Below the pieces are notes generated by a model. The model was not told the DNA's origin. It saw only the letters and a list, made by a program, of their open reading frames with translations, and made no database searches. Both the position numbers and the translations under genes were made by a program. A stretch of DNA of 64,000 bases, taken from JALORV01 sp963712485. Lineage in GTDB: Bacteria > Pseudomonadota > Gammaproteobacteria > Burkholderiales > Burkholderiaceae_F. Shown here one piece after another: positions 54,934 to 63,431 of the stretch. Each line of letters starts with the position of its first letter. Position 1 is the first letter of the stretch. The DNA is taken from contig CAVQID010000011.1 in the NCBI GenBank assembly GCA_963712485.1, positions 62,001 to 126,000 on the forward strand, in the 5' to 3' direction.

Positions 54934-56444
54934 TGGAATCGGTGGCGGATCTGCTGCGGCCGCTCGGGCGTTACATCGACCTGCGCAATGTACGGGGCCT
55001 GCTCGCCATTGCGTATCTCTATCGTATGCCTTCCGGCAGGTAACGTGAGCTGCGTTAGCGGGGGCGTCGTACCGCGCGAGGCGCCGTTGACGAATACGGA
55101 TCCCCAGGGTGCCACCGCCAGTGCGATTACGCCTTGTGCCGCCGCGGCGACCGCGCGGTTCGTCGGTTCACGCGGCGTCGTGCTTCGATGAGTTGCCGGC
55201 GCGTCGCGAAGCCCATCCACACTCCCGCCGTGATCCTCAGGTACCGTTGCCGCCGGCGTGTCGGAGATGGCGGCAACGGCGGTCGGGGCGACCGGCGCTG
55301 ATGCGGTGGCTGCCGGGTGGTTGACGGCGTCGCTCGAGCGGGCGGCTGCCGCCGAACGGCCCTCCAGTGCGTTGGTGCGCAGGCCCAGGCCGGCGAGGAT
55401 GACGATCGCGGCGGCGCCGACCGCTGCGGCGATGGCGTGGGTGCGCCATGAGCGGCGGTCGCGCTTCGGCTGCGGGCTTGCCGCAGGCACCAGCGTCGCC
55501 ACCGTCATGGTGGCGGCCGATTTGGGCATGACGGCCAGTCGCGCCGGCATGCCGGTGATCGTGGCCGAGTTGGGCAAAGGCATATTGCCGCGGTTGCCCC
55601 ACAGAAAAGTGGTCAGTGTGTTGCGCACCTGCGCCGCAGTCGCGTAGACGCGCGTGCCGCCGAGCTCGAGCGCCCGCTCGGCGATCTCGGCCAGCGCAAG
55701 CGGAGCAGTAGGCTGAAGTTGCAGGATCGGATTTTCGTCGCGCTTGCCCTGGGCCTGCAGCAGCTTCACGTCCGGTCTCGTTCCGGTCAGCAGCAGGAAC
55801 AGCAGCGCGCCCAGCGCGCGAACGTCCTTGCGACGGGCTTCGCCCGACAGTTCGTCGCCGAAGAACGGCAGCATGCGGTCGGTGCCATGGAGCTCGAAGT
55901 CGCCGGTCATGCCGCTGTCGATCCAGCCGCCGAAACCCGTGACCTTGGGTGTGCGTTCGGGGCCCTGCAGGTAGATGCGCGACGGTGACAGATGCCCGTG
56001 CGGAATGGCCCGAGCGTGGGCGAACTCGACCGCATCGGCAACACGCGCGACGATGTCGGCGGCCTGGAGTGCACCGGGCTTGTAACCTTCGTTCAGCAGC
56101 TCGTCGAGCAGCTTTCCATCGACCTTTTCCAGCGCGATGTAGCCGATCTGGTTGACGTGGCCGGCGTCGAAGACGGTGACGATATGGGGATGGTGCAGTC
56201 GTCCGGCAGCCTGCGCCTGCCGCATGAAGGCCTGCTCGACGCGTTCGTGCGCCGCCCGGTCCTGGCCGCTGGCCGGGTGCAGTTGCACGGCCTTGACGAC
56301 GAGTTCGCGGGCGAGGACCGGATCGAAGGCGAGGTAGACGGTCGTGTACCGGTCACGCCGCAGTACGCGCAGCACCGAGTAGCGACCGACCATCTTGACG
56401 TTGGGCGCTGCGGGCGGCGGCTTGCCTGCGACAGTCTGTGACAT
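54930..56444 (-). CDS. Membrane-anchored Ser/Thr pseudokinase with PEGA-like C-terminal domain
   Basis: A 504-residue protein with the same architecture as the kinase at 56653: kinase fold (about 20-280), Ala/Pro-rich linker, one membrane helix (about 335-357) and a PEGA-like domain (IALAVAPWGSVFVNGASRGT). The catalytic residues are lost. The Gly-rich loop is RRDRYTT, HRD is HGH (149-151), the DFG motif is GFG (170-172), and only the ATP-binding lysine K51 remains. It therefore probably cannot phosphorylate and may serve as a binding or scaffold partner of the active kinase. It is coupled to the lipoprotein gene by ATGA overlap and lies 208 bp downstream of the kinase gene. Confidence 0.87.
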   Translation of the reverse strand: MSQTVAGKPPPAAPNVKMVGRYSVLRVLRRDRYTTVYLAFDPVLARELVVKAVQLHPASGQDRAAHERVEQAFMRQAQAAGRLHHPHIVTVFDAGHVNQIGYIALEKVDGKLLDELLNEGYKPGALQAADIVARVADAVEFAHARAIPHGHLSPSRIYLQGPERTPKVTGFGGWIDSGMTGDFELHGTDRMLPFFGDELSGEARRKDVRALGALLFLLLTGTRPDVKLLQAQGKRDENPILQLQPTAPLALAEIAERALELGGTRVYATAAQVRNTLTTFLWGNRGNMPLPNSATITGMPARLAVMPKSAATMTVATLVPAASPQPKRDRRSWRTHAIAAAVGAAAIVILAGLGLRTNALEGRSAAAARSSDAVNHPAATASAPVAPTAVAAISDTPAATVPEDHGGSVDGLRDAPATHRSTTPREPTNRAVAAAAQGVIALAVAPWGSVFVNGASRGTTPPLTQLTLPAGRHTIEIRNGEQAPYIAQVDVTPERPQQIRHRFQ

Positions 56445-56652
56445 CAGCCTGCACCCCCGATCGGCGGCAAACGCAGTGGCTGCGCGCCGTCCGAGTCATT
56501 GGTCGGATTCATTGCTCGTCGAGGCTAGCCGATGGCGGGTTCGGACTCAACCGGCGTGAAAGCCGGAAATGGCGGACAAAGAGCTTGTGATTGTCGGGCG
56601 CCGGGACTCCCGACGCCGCAGTCCGGCGCGGCCGGCGTGGTGTCGACGCCCC

Positions 56653-58071
56653 TCAAAAGCGGTGCTGCAGCGAAATCGTTTCCCCGGAGCGCAATTCAAC
56701 GCGCGCCGTGAACGGCGGTGAGGAGTTGTTGCGGATTTCGATGGTATGTGCGCCGGGCGGCAGTGCCACCTGCGTCAGGGGCGGCGATACGCCGCGAGCG
56801 ACGCCGTCGACGTAGACTTCGCCCCACGGCGTAATTGCCAGGTTCACCGTGCCGTCCTTCACCGCGACCGCGGCCGTCGCGCTCTCATTGCGGCGCCGCG
56901 CCGCGGCTTTGGTATCGGTAGGCTTGCTCTCCTCTTCAGGCCCCGCGGTGCTGTCCGGCAGTGTCTCGGCAACCGGAGGCGGCAGCGGAGCCGGGGTGAC
57001 AGGAACCGGCGTCGCTGCGACCGGAGGCGGGACGGCAGGCTCCGGTCGAAGGGCAAGATAAACGATCAGGGCTATCGCGCAAAGCGCGATGATGCCGAGC
57101 AACGCCCGCAGCGGTGTCCGCGACGGAGGGGCGAGCGGAGCTTCATTGGGACGCGTCGCTGCGGACAGGTCCGCGGACGGCGCGCGTGAGCCGTCGACGA
57201 AGTCGGCCAGCGCATTGCGAAAGTCGGCGGCTTTCTGGTAGCGCTGCGCCGGGTCACGCTCCATCGCCTTGCGCACGATCGCGACCAGTGGAGCGGGCGT
57301 CTCCGCGCGAATCTTGTCGACCGCGCGCGGGTGGGCGCTAACCACTTGCTCGAGAGTCTCGTCGATCGTGCGACCGTCGAAGGCCCGGCGACCGGTCAGC
57401 AGTTCGTAAAGAATGGTGCCGAGTGAAAAGATATCGCTGCGCGCGTCGAGGGGCTCGCCCTTGGCCTGCTCAGGCGACATGTAATTCGGCGTGCCGACAA
57501 GATGTCGCGTTCCCTTGTCCTTGGCATCCTTCGGAGTTGGCGCCAGCGCGGTTCCGAAGTCGAGCAGCTTCGGTTTGAGGTCACGCGACAGGAAGATGTT
57601 CGACGGCTTGATGTCACGATGCACCAGGCCGCGCTTGTTGGCGTAATGGATCGCGTCGGCAAGCCGCATCATCATCGACGCGGCTTGACGCGGGCTCATG
57701 CGATTGCCGCCGGCCAGGTACTCGTGCAGGTCCTGCCCATGCAGCCGCTCCATCGCGATGTACGCGAAGGTGTCGGTCTTTCCCGCGTCGTAGATCGTGA
57801 CGATGCTCGGGTGGCTCATCGCGCCAGCCGATTTGGCTTCGCGCAGGAAATTGGCCTCGATCTGGGTCCGGAACTCGGCCTCGCGGGCGAGCGGAATGAC
57901 CTTGATGGCCACTTCCCGCCCCAGCACCGGGTCGTGCGCGGCCCAGACGACCCCGTACGAGCCGCGACCGATCTCATTGAGAATCGTGAAGCGCCCGATC
58001 GTCTTCGGCATCGGCACGGACGAATTGCCCGTGGCGATCTGGGGCTCGGTGGCAGTCATCGGCTCGGACAT
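56653..58071 (-). CDS. Membrane-anchored Hanks-type Ser/Thr protein kinase with PEGA domain
   Basis: A 472-residue eukaryote-like kinase. Gly loop IGRGSYGVVW (34-43), K57, catalytic HRDIKPSN with D153, DFG (171-173) and the activation-segment end GTPNYMSPEQ are intact. A proline-rich linker and one helix (about 313-336, LRALLGIIALCAIALIVYLAL) lead to an extracytoplasmic PEGA domain (VNLAITPWGEVYVDGVARGV). The kinase domain faces the cytosol. Together with the pseudokinase and the lipoprotein it may form an envelope signalling module; similar kinases regulate type VI secretion in some proteobacteria. Confidence 0.93.
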   Translation of the reverse strand: MSEPMTATEPQIATGNSSVPMPKTIGRFTILNEIGRGSYGVVWAAHDPVLGREVAIKVIPLAREAEFRTQIEANFLREAKSAGAMSHPSIVTIYDAGKTDTFAYIAMERLHGQDLHEYLAGGNRMSPRQAASMMMRLADAIHYANKRGLVHRDIKPSNIFLSRDLKPKLLDFGTALAPTPKDAKDKGTRHLVGTPNYMSPEQAKGEPLDARSDIFSLGTILYELLTGRRAFDGRTIDETLEQVVSAHPRAVDKIRAETPAPLVAIVRKAMERDPAQRYQKAADFRNALADFVDGSRAPSADLSAATRPNEAPLAPPSRTPLRALLGIIALCAIALIVYLALRPEPAVPPPVAATPVPVTPAPLPPPVAETLPDSTAGPEEESKPTDTKAAARRRNESATAAVAVKDGTVNLAITPWGEVYVDGVARGVSPPLTQVALPPGAHTIEIRNNSSPPFTARVELRSGETISLQHRF

Positions 58072-58182
58072 CGGGCCCGAATTATCGCACCGAGAGGCCG
58101 GTCCGATCTGCGGAAATGCCGGCCAGCGATCAGCGATCCAGCCGGGCCGGGCGCCGGGTGTGCCGGTCCATCGGGCAGGGCG

Positions 58183-59355
58183 CTAGCGCGAGAAGACGAT
58201 GCGCTCGTTGCGCAGCAGCCGTGCCTGCAGCCATAGCGCGATCGCGGTGACTGCGAGCGCGATGATCGAGGGCACGATGATGTCGGTCGACGGAACCGGT
58301 TCGCCGCGAAGCGCGCGCATCAGGACGGTCTGCTGGGCGAGTGCCGGGACGAACAGCTGCCACGGCGCATCGCGCACGGTCAGGAACAGCGGAATGATCG
58401 GCACGAAGTTCACGAGCATCGTGATGTAGCTGGCGTAGGTCTGCGCCTCCTTGTGGCTGCGGCCATAAGTCGCGGCCAGCATGATCAGCGATCCCACCAT
58501 GGCCGAGAAGGGCAGCAGCAGAACGACAAAGAGCAGCACCTCCGGCGCGCCGAACTGCATCAGCGCCGAGAGATTCTCGCTTCGGACGAACTGCAATGCC
58601 ACCGTGAATCCTGCGAGCGTCAGGAGCACGACGGCCGCGGAACAGCTCGCTGCAACGCCCCATTTGCCGACCACGATCGAAGCGGTCGACACCGGGTTCA
58701 TCAGCAGCGGCTCGAGGGAGCCGCGCTCGCGCTCGCCGGCGGTGACGTCGATCGCGACACTGATCGCTCCGACGACGGCCCCGACAACGGCGAGCCAGGG
58801 CACGAGGAACAGCAGCTGCGCGCCGCGAGCGCGGCTTGCAGCGAGGTTGATCTCCTCGAGTTGCAGCGGCTGCAGCAGCTGCGTGCTGACGCCACGCGCC
58901 AGCAGGCGCTGAGCGCCGAGCTCGCGATTGAAGCCATGCAGCAGCCCGATCGTCGTACGAACCGCCGTCTGCGCCCGGCTGGCGGTTTCGTCGAAGACCA
59001 CATCGAGCCGGATGGTTTCGCCGGCGGCGAGGCGACTCGCGAAGTCTTCCGGAATGACCACGACCGCGTTCTGCAGGTGCCCTGAGCGCAACTTTTCACG
59101 GTAATCGGCCGGCGCTTCACTCACCAGCGCGCCATTGCGCTTCAGGAAATTGACGAGTGTCGGCGCGGCTGCGGCGTTGGCGATGATGACTTCGCGGCGC
59201 ACGGCGCTTTCCTCGGCGCTCGAGACCACGCTGGCGATCAGCAGCAGCGAAACCGGGCCAGCCACGAGCGAGGTGAACAGCACGATGAGCCAGGTGCGCC
59301 GATCGCGCAGCGCGTCGACCATTTCCTTGCGAAAGACGACCGCGGCGGCTCTCAT
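58183..59355 (-). CDS. ABC transporter permease, ABC-2 type (NatB-like)
   Basis: A 390-residue membrane subunit with one N-terminal helix (about 22-44), a large extracytoplasmic domain (50-175, including LQNAVVVIPEDFASRL) and five to six C-terminal helices with the conserved SVAIDVTAGERERGSLEPLLMNPV loop. This is the pattern of NatB/YhaP exporters. It overlaps the ATPase gene by 4 bp. The substrate could be Na+ or another cation, a peptide or a lipid; sequence alone does not decide. Confidence 0.88.
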   Translation of the reverse strand: MRAAAVVFRKEMVDALRDRRTWLIVLFTSLVAGPVSLLLIASVVSSAEESAVRREVIIANAAAAPTLVNFLKRNGALVSEAPADYREKLRSGHLQNAVVVIPEDFASRLAAGETIRLDVVFDETASRAQTAVRTTIGLLHGFNRELGAQRLLARGVSTQLLQPLQLEEINLAASRARGAQLLFLVPWLAVVGAVVGAISVAIDVTAGERERGSLEPLLMNPVSTASIVVGKWGVAASCSAAVVLLTLAGFTVALQFVRSENLSALMQFGAPEVLLFVVLLLPFSAMVGSLIMLAATYGRSHKEAQTYASYITMLVNFVPIIPLFLTVRDAPWQLFVPALAQQTVLMRALRGEPVPSTDIIVPSIIALAVTAIALWLQARLLRNERIVFSR

Positions 59356-60116
59356 GGTTGCTCGAGCGCCTCGGTTGGCCCATACGCCAGCTGCACGAAT
59401 GCATCCTCGAGCGTCGCAGCGCCGGCAATGTGGCGGATCTCGTCGCCGGTGCCGGCCGCGACGCTACGACCGTTCGCGACGATGACGATGCGGTCGGCCA
59501 GCTGTTCGACCTCCGGCATGATGTGCGACGAGAGCACGATGCATTTGCCCTGTGCGCGCAGGTGGCCGAGCAGCCGGCGCAGTGCGCGTGTCGAGATGAC
59601 GTCGAGCCCGTTGGTCGGTTCATCGAGGACGAGGTGCTGCGGGTCGTGGATCAGCGCCCGTGCCAGTGCAACCTTGAGGCGCTCGCCGGTGGAAAAGCCT
59701 TCGGTGCGACGGTCCAGCAGCGGCGACATGTCGAGCAGGTCCGCCAGCCGCCGCAGGCGCTCGGCAAGGTCGGCACGTGCAATGCCGCGCAGGTCGGCGT
59801 AATACGTGATGTTTTCGCGCGCGGTCAGCCGCGCGTAGAGGCCGCGCGCGTCGGACAGCACGCCGAGCTGCGCGCGCACCGCGCGCGGATTGGCCTGCAC
59901 ATCGATCCCGCCGACGCTCGCGCGACCGGCATCCGGCGCAACGAGGGTACCGATGATGCGTAGCGTCGTGGTCTTGCCGGCACCGTTCGGGCCGAGCAGC
60001 GCGGTGATCGAACCATCGGGCGCGTCGAAGCTGACATCGCGGACCGCAGCGACCTTCGAGCGCTGGCCGTGGATCCGTGCGCTGAACGATTTGGCGATCT
60101 CGTGTGCGGCGATCAT
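59352..60116 (-). CDS. ABC transporter ATP-binding protein (NatA-like)
   Basis: A 254-residue ATPase subunit. Walker A GPNGAGKTTT (42-51), Q-loop region GVLSDARGLYARLTARENITYYA, signature FSTGERLKVALARAL (the LSGGQ-equivalent is STGER), Walker B HLVLDEPTNGLD and the switch histidine in VLSSHIM. The STGE-type signature is usual for NatA and related exporters. It overlaps its permease gene and also the hydrolase gene upstream (ATGA), so all three are translationally coupled. Confidence 0.93.
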   Translation of the reverse strand: MIAAHEIAKSFSARIHGQRSKVAAVRDVSFDAPDGSITALLGPNGAGKTTTLRIIGTLVAPDAGRASVGGIDVQANPRAVRAQLGVLSDARGLYARLTARENITYYADLRGIARADLAERLRRLADLLDMSPLLDRRTEGFSTGERLKVALARALIHDPQHLVLDEPTNGLDVISTRALRRLLGHLRAQGKCIVLSSHIMPEVEQLADRIVIVANGRSVAAGTGDEIRHIAGAATLEDAFVQLAYGPTEALEQP

Positions 60117-61582
60117 CGCGCTGCTCCGGGCTGGGCCGGTGTAGCCGCCTCGATCGCCTCGAAGAAGGTCGCTGCCGGCAGCCTTTCGAGGCAGCCGACG
60201 TCGAGATCGCGGAAATCGGCATCACGAATGAACTGGGTGATCAGCCTTGGCGCGCACGCCTGGGAACTCAGCCCGTGGCCCAGATAGGGCGATACGACGT
60301 GGCGCGCATTGCCGAGGCGTTCCGCAACGACAGCGCCATGGCGCGGTGGCGTGGCCGGGTCGAGTCCACCGGACAGCACCAGCACCGGCACCTCGCTTCG
60401 CGGCACCTGGTAAAAGGACTCCGGAACCGGGCGCGTTGACACCGCGCTGCACGCGTCGGCGTACATATCGGCCATGGTGGTGCCGAACCGCTGGCCGGCG
60501 AGCCGTGCGCGCACGTCGGTTGTCAGTCGCGGCAGGTCTTCGGCGCAGACCACGGCGAAGTGCATGCCGAGCGCAAGGTTTTCCTGCGCGCGGCTGCTGA
60601 CGGCCGCCGAAAGTGCCACCAACGCGCCAAAGTTGCCTTGCCCCGCATCCGCCAGAGCCTGCGGAAGGACGGCTCCGAGGCTCGGAACATAGAGCGGTAT
60701 GCGCAGCAGCGACGCGAGCAGGCGACGATCGACGTGCAGCGACTGCGCTTCGCCTGTCAGCGGATGAGCGACGGTGATGTCGAACCCGGTTGCCGCGCGC
60801 GCCAGCAGATTGGCGATGTCTTTCTGCAGATCGGGAAAGCGCTTCGAGCAGCGCTCGTCCGCCTGGCATTCCGTGACGAGCGCCGAGAGTGCAGCGTCGG
60901 CGTCGACGGCGAACGCGGCGGGAAGCACCATGTCGGGCGGCGCCGCTCCATCGAGAACCATCGTGCGCACATGCCGCGGGTATTGCCGCAGGTACTCCAG
61001 CGCCGCGCGTGTGCCATAGGATCCGCCCCAGAGGTTGACGCGATCGGCACCGAGTTTGCGGCGCACGGCATCAAAGTCTCGCACCGCGATCCAGGTCGCG
61101 TAGTTGCGGGTCTTGCCGCCCAGTTCGCGCAGGCAGCGCTGCAGTTTCTCGAGTTGCTTCAGCGGATCGAGGGTCGCGGCCAGCGTCGCTTCTTCCTCGG
61201 GACAGTCGAGCGGGCTCGACTTGCCGGTGCCGCGCTGGTCGATGAAGACGATGTCGCGCCGGGCATTGAGCTCCGCGAAAATCGGCATCGTGGTGGCGAT
61301 GACGCGGCTTCCGGCCTGCCCAGGGCCGCCGGCAAGCACGAACACGGGGTCCGGCTGCGTGTTGCGCGCGACTGCGGGCACGACCGCGTAGTGAACCTCG
61401 ATCGTGGGGCCCGCCGGCACATCCGGGTCTTCGGCAACCGTGACGGTACCGCAGCGAATCTCGCGCTCGACACCGGGCAACCGGCAAGGCGCGAGGCCAT
61501 CGGTGCGCGTGCCCGTACCCGAACGGCAGCCTGCGAGCACGAACAAGGCACAAACGACGATGAAGAAGGAGGGCGGACGCAT
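60113..61582 (-). CDS. Lipoprotein alpha/beta hydrolase (TAP/proline-iminopeptidase-like)
   Basis: A 489-residue exported hydrolase. The signal peptide ends with the lipobox VLAGC (Cys19), so it is membrane-anchored and extracytoplasmic. It has the pattern VFVLAGGPGQAGS (oxyanion region), IVFIDQRGTGKSS, the nucleophile in GGSYGTRAALEY, Asp in LSGGLDPATPPR and His in YLGHGLSSQ, as in tripeptidyl aminopeptidase-like (TAP) enzymes that free N-terminal residues from peptides. It is translationally coupled to the ABC exporter genes, which suggests a shared substrate such as a peptide or antibiotic, but that is inference. Confidence 0.9.
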   Translation of the reverse strand: MRPPSFFIVVCALFVLAGCRSGTGTRTDGLAPCRLPGVEREIRCGTVTVAEDPDVPAGPTIEVHYAVVPAVARNTQPDPVFVLAGGPGQAGSRVIATTMPIFAELNARRDIVFIDQRGTGKSSPLDCPEEEATLAATLDPLKQLEKLQRCLRELGGKTRNYATWIAVRDFDAVRRKLGADRVNLWGGSYGTRAALEYLRQYPRHVRTMVLDGAAPPDMVLPAAFAVDADAALSALVTECQADERCSKRFPDLQKDIANLLARAATGFDITVAHPLTGEAQSLHVDRRLLASLLRIPLYVPSLGAVLPQALADAGQGNFGALVALSAAVSSRAQENLALGMHFAVVCAEDLPRLTTDVRARLAGQRFGTTMADMYADACSAVSTRPVPESFYQVPRSEVPVLVLSGGLDPATPPRHGAVVAERLGNARHVVSPYLGHGLSSQACAPRLITQFIRDADFRDLDVGCLERLPAATFFEAIEAATPAQPGAAR

Positions 61583-61665
61583 GAGGGAGTAGCGAGCGGC
61601 GCGCAGCTTAGCAACGCCGATGCGGCCCGGTCTTCCGAATAGAAAGGAAAGACGCAGGCTGCCCG

Positions 61666-62013
61666 TCAGGACTCCGAAAGGAGCCTGAGTCCGACGACGC
61701 CCGCGACGATCATGAGCAGGCAGACGATGCGGGCGGCGGTTGCGGGCTCGCGGAACAGCAGCATGCCGAAGAGTGCGGCACCGGCTGCGCCGATGCCGAC
61801 CCAGACTGCATAGGCGGTGCTGACGGGCAATGCCTTCATCGCGACGCCGAGCAGCCAGAACGACAGCAGCGCGATCGAAAGCACCACCGCACTCGGACCC
61901 ACGCGGGTGAACCCGTCGGTGGTCTTCATGCCGACGGCCCAGGCAATTTCGAGCAAACCCGCGAGCGCGAGCAGAATCCACGCTTGGGTCGTTGATGGAT
62001 TCAACCAGGACAT
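61666..62013 (-). CDS. Small multidrug resistance family exporter, SugE/Gdx-like
   Basis: A 115-residue four-helix SMR protein. Helix 1 has the essential glutamate in GLLEIAWAVGMKTTDGFTR, which is the SugE/Gdx rather than EmrE form. Gdx proteins export guanidinium in exchange for protons. No guanidine riboswitch could be recognised in the 67 bp between it and the divergent DUF423 gene. The start at 62013 gives the normal length; the frame could extend upstream but only into low-complexity basic residues. It precedes the TAP-like hydrolase by 83 bp. Confidence 0.88.
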   Translation of the reverse strand: MSWLNPSTTQAWILLALAGLLEIAWAVGMKTTDGFTRVGPSAVVLSIALLSFWLLGVAMKALPVSTAYAVWVGIGAAGAALFGMLLFREPATAARIVCLLMIVAGVVGLRLLSES

Positions 62014-62080
62014 GGCGGCGGTGGAAGGTTTTCGCTGCCGCATCTTACGGGCGTGCAGCCCGAGCAGGAGCACGACGACG

Positions 62081-62468
62081 ATGGACCGGACCTTCTTTGC
62101 GCTTGGGTCGCTTTCGGCTCTGGTCGGAGTCGCGGCCGGCGCCTTTGGGCGCCCATGCGCTGCGTGCACGCCTGGCCACCGACCTGCTCGCGGTCTTCGA
62201 GACGGCAGTTCGCTACCAACTCGTGCACTCGTTGGCGCTGCTGGCGGTCGCCTGGGCGGCGACGCGCTGGCCGGGTCGTGCGACGACGGCGGCCGGCGTG
62301 CTGTTCATCGCCGGCATCGTGCTTTTCAGTGGCAGTCTGTACGCGCTGGCGCTGACGGGCAGCCGCGGGCTGGGAGCCGTCACGCCGTTCGGAGGCGTTG
62401 CGTTCATCGCGGGCTGGGCGTGCCTCGCCTTCGCGACCTGGCGCTCCGCCGATGCAGCGGCGCGCTAA
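62081..62468 (+). CDS. DUF423 family membrane protein (YgdD-like); frameshifted
   Basis: A protein of about 128 residues with four helices. Frame 1 reads MDRTFFALGSLSALVGVAAGAFG; frame 2 continues AHALRARLATDLLAVFETAVRYQLVHSLALL, the classic DUF423 motif, and ends with a GGVAFIAGWACLAFA helix. The frame changes at the GGG run 62147-62149; removing one G repairs it. Function is unknown. It is divergent from the SugE-like gene and 26 bp before the EamA gene. Confidence 0.88.
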
Positions 62469-62494
62469 GTGCCTCGCATCCGTAGAATCGGTGC

Positions 62495-63431
62495 GTGTCG
62501 AATCCCGCGCGTCGTGTTTTCCTGGTTGGACTCGCGCTGGCCGTGGCTGGCAGCGTGCTGTTCTCCGCCAAGGCGATCGTTGTCAAACTCGCCTACCGGC
62601 ACGGTGTCGACGCGGCGACGCTGATCGCGCTGCGCATGGCGTTTTCCGTGCCATTTTTCATTGCGGCGTATCGATGGAGCAGCCGCGGCGCCGCGCCGCT
62701 GGCGCCTCGCGATCACCGGCAGCTGATCATCATCGGACTGCTCGGCTACTATGCCGCAAGCTACCTTGACTTCCTGGGTCTGCAGTACATCACCGCTGCG
62801 CTCGAACGGCTGATCCTGTATCTCAATCCAACCATCGTCCTGCTGATGTCGGCACTGTTCTTAGGCAAGCGATTCAGCCGGCTGGACATTGCGGCGCTGG
62901 CGCTGGCTTATGGCGGCATCCTGCTGGTCTTCCTGCATGACGTTCGACTCGAAGGCGACGCCGTGCCGATCGGAGCAGCGCTCGTCTTTGGCAGCGCGGT
63001 CTGCTATGCCGCGTATCTCGTGATGTCCGGCGAACTTGTCAGGCGCGTCGGCGCGATCCGTCTGACGTCGTATGCGATGTGTGTGTCCACCGTCGCCGTC
63101 TTCCTGCAGTTCGCATGGCTCAACCCGCTCGTCGCGCTGCGCCAGCCGGCCCCCGTGTACTGGCTTTCGCTGGTCAACGGGCTGCTGTGCACGGTGCTGC
63201 CCGTTTTCGCGACGATGCTTGCGGTGGAACGCATCGGCGCCGGCCGCACCTCCCTGGCTGCGATGGTCGGACCGGTCGCGACGATCGCGCTGGCGTATGT
63301 TTTTCTGGGATGAGTCCGTCAGCAGTTGGCAACTGGCGGGAACGGTGCTCGTACTCACCGGAATCTATGTGTTGTCCCGACCATCTACGGCGAGCGCGTC
63401 CGCGCGCTTCGCCAGCAAGGAGACGTCATGA
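62495..63431 (+). CDS. EamA/DMT family transporter; frameshifted near its end
   Basis: A ten-helix drug/metabolite transporter (two EamA repeats) of about 311 residues. From GTG 62495 it reads MSNPARRVFLVGLALAVAGSVLFSAKAIVVKLAY and proceeds to GPVATIALAYVFLG before an early stop at 63311-63313. Shifting by one base at the GGG run 63307-63309 continues DESVSSWQLAGTVLVLTGIYVLSRP, the normal last helix, to a stop codon that overlaps the start of the next gene (ATGA). This makes a sequence error the likely cause. The substrate is unknown. Confidence 0.87.

Noticed and set aside
62014..62080. Guanidine riboswitch in front of the SugE/Gdx-like gene
   Set aside because: Only 67 bp separate it from the divergent gene, and none of the conserved ykkC-type motifs could be seen.
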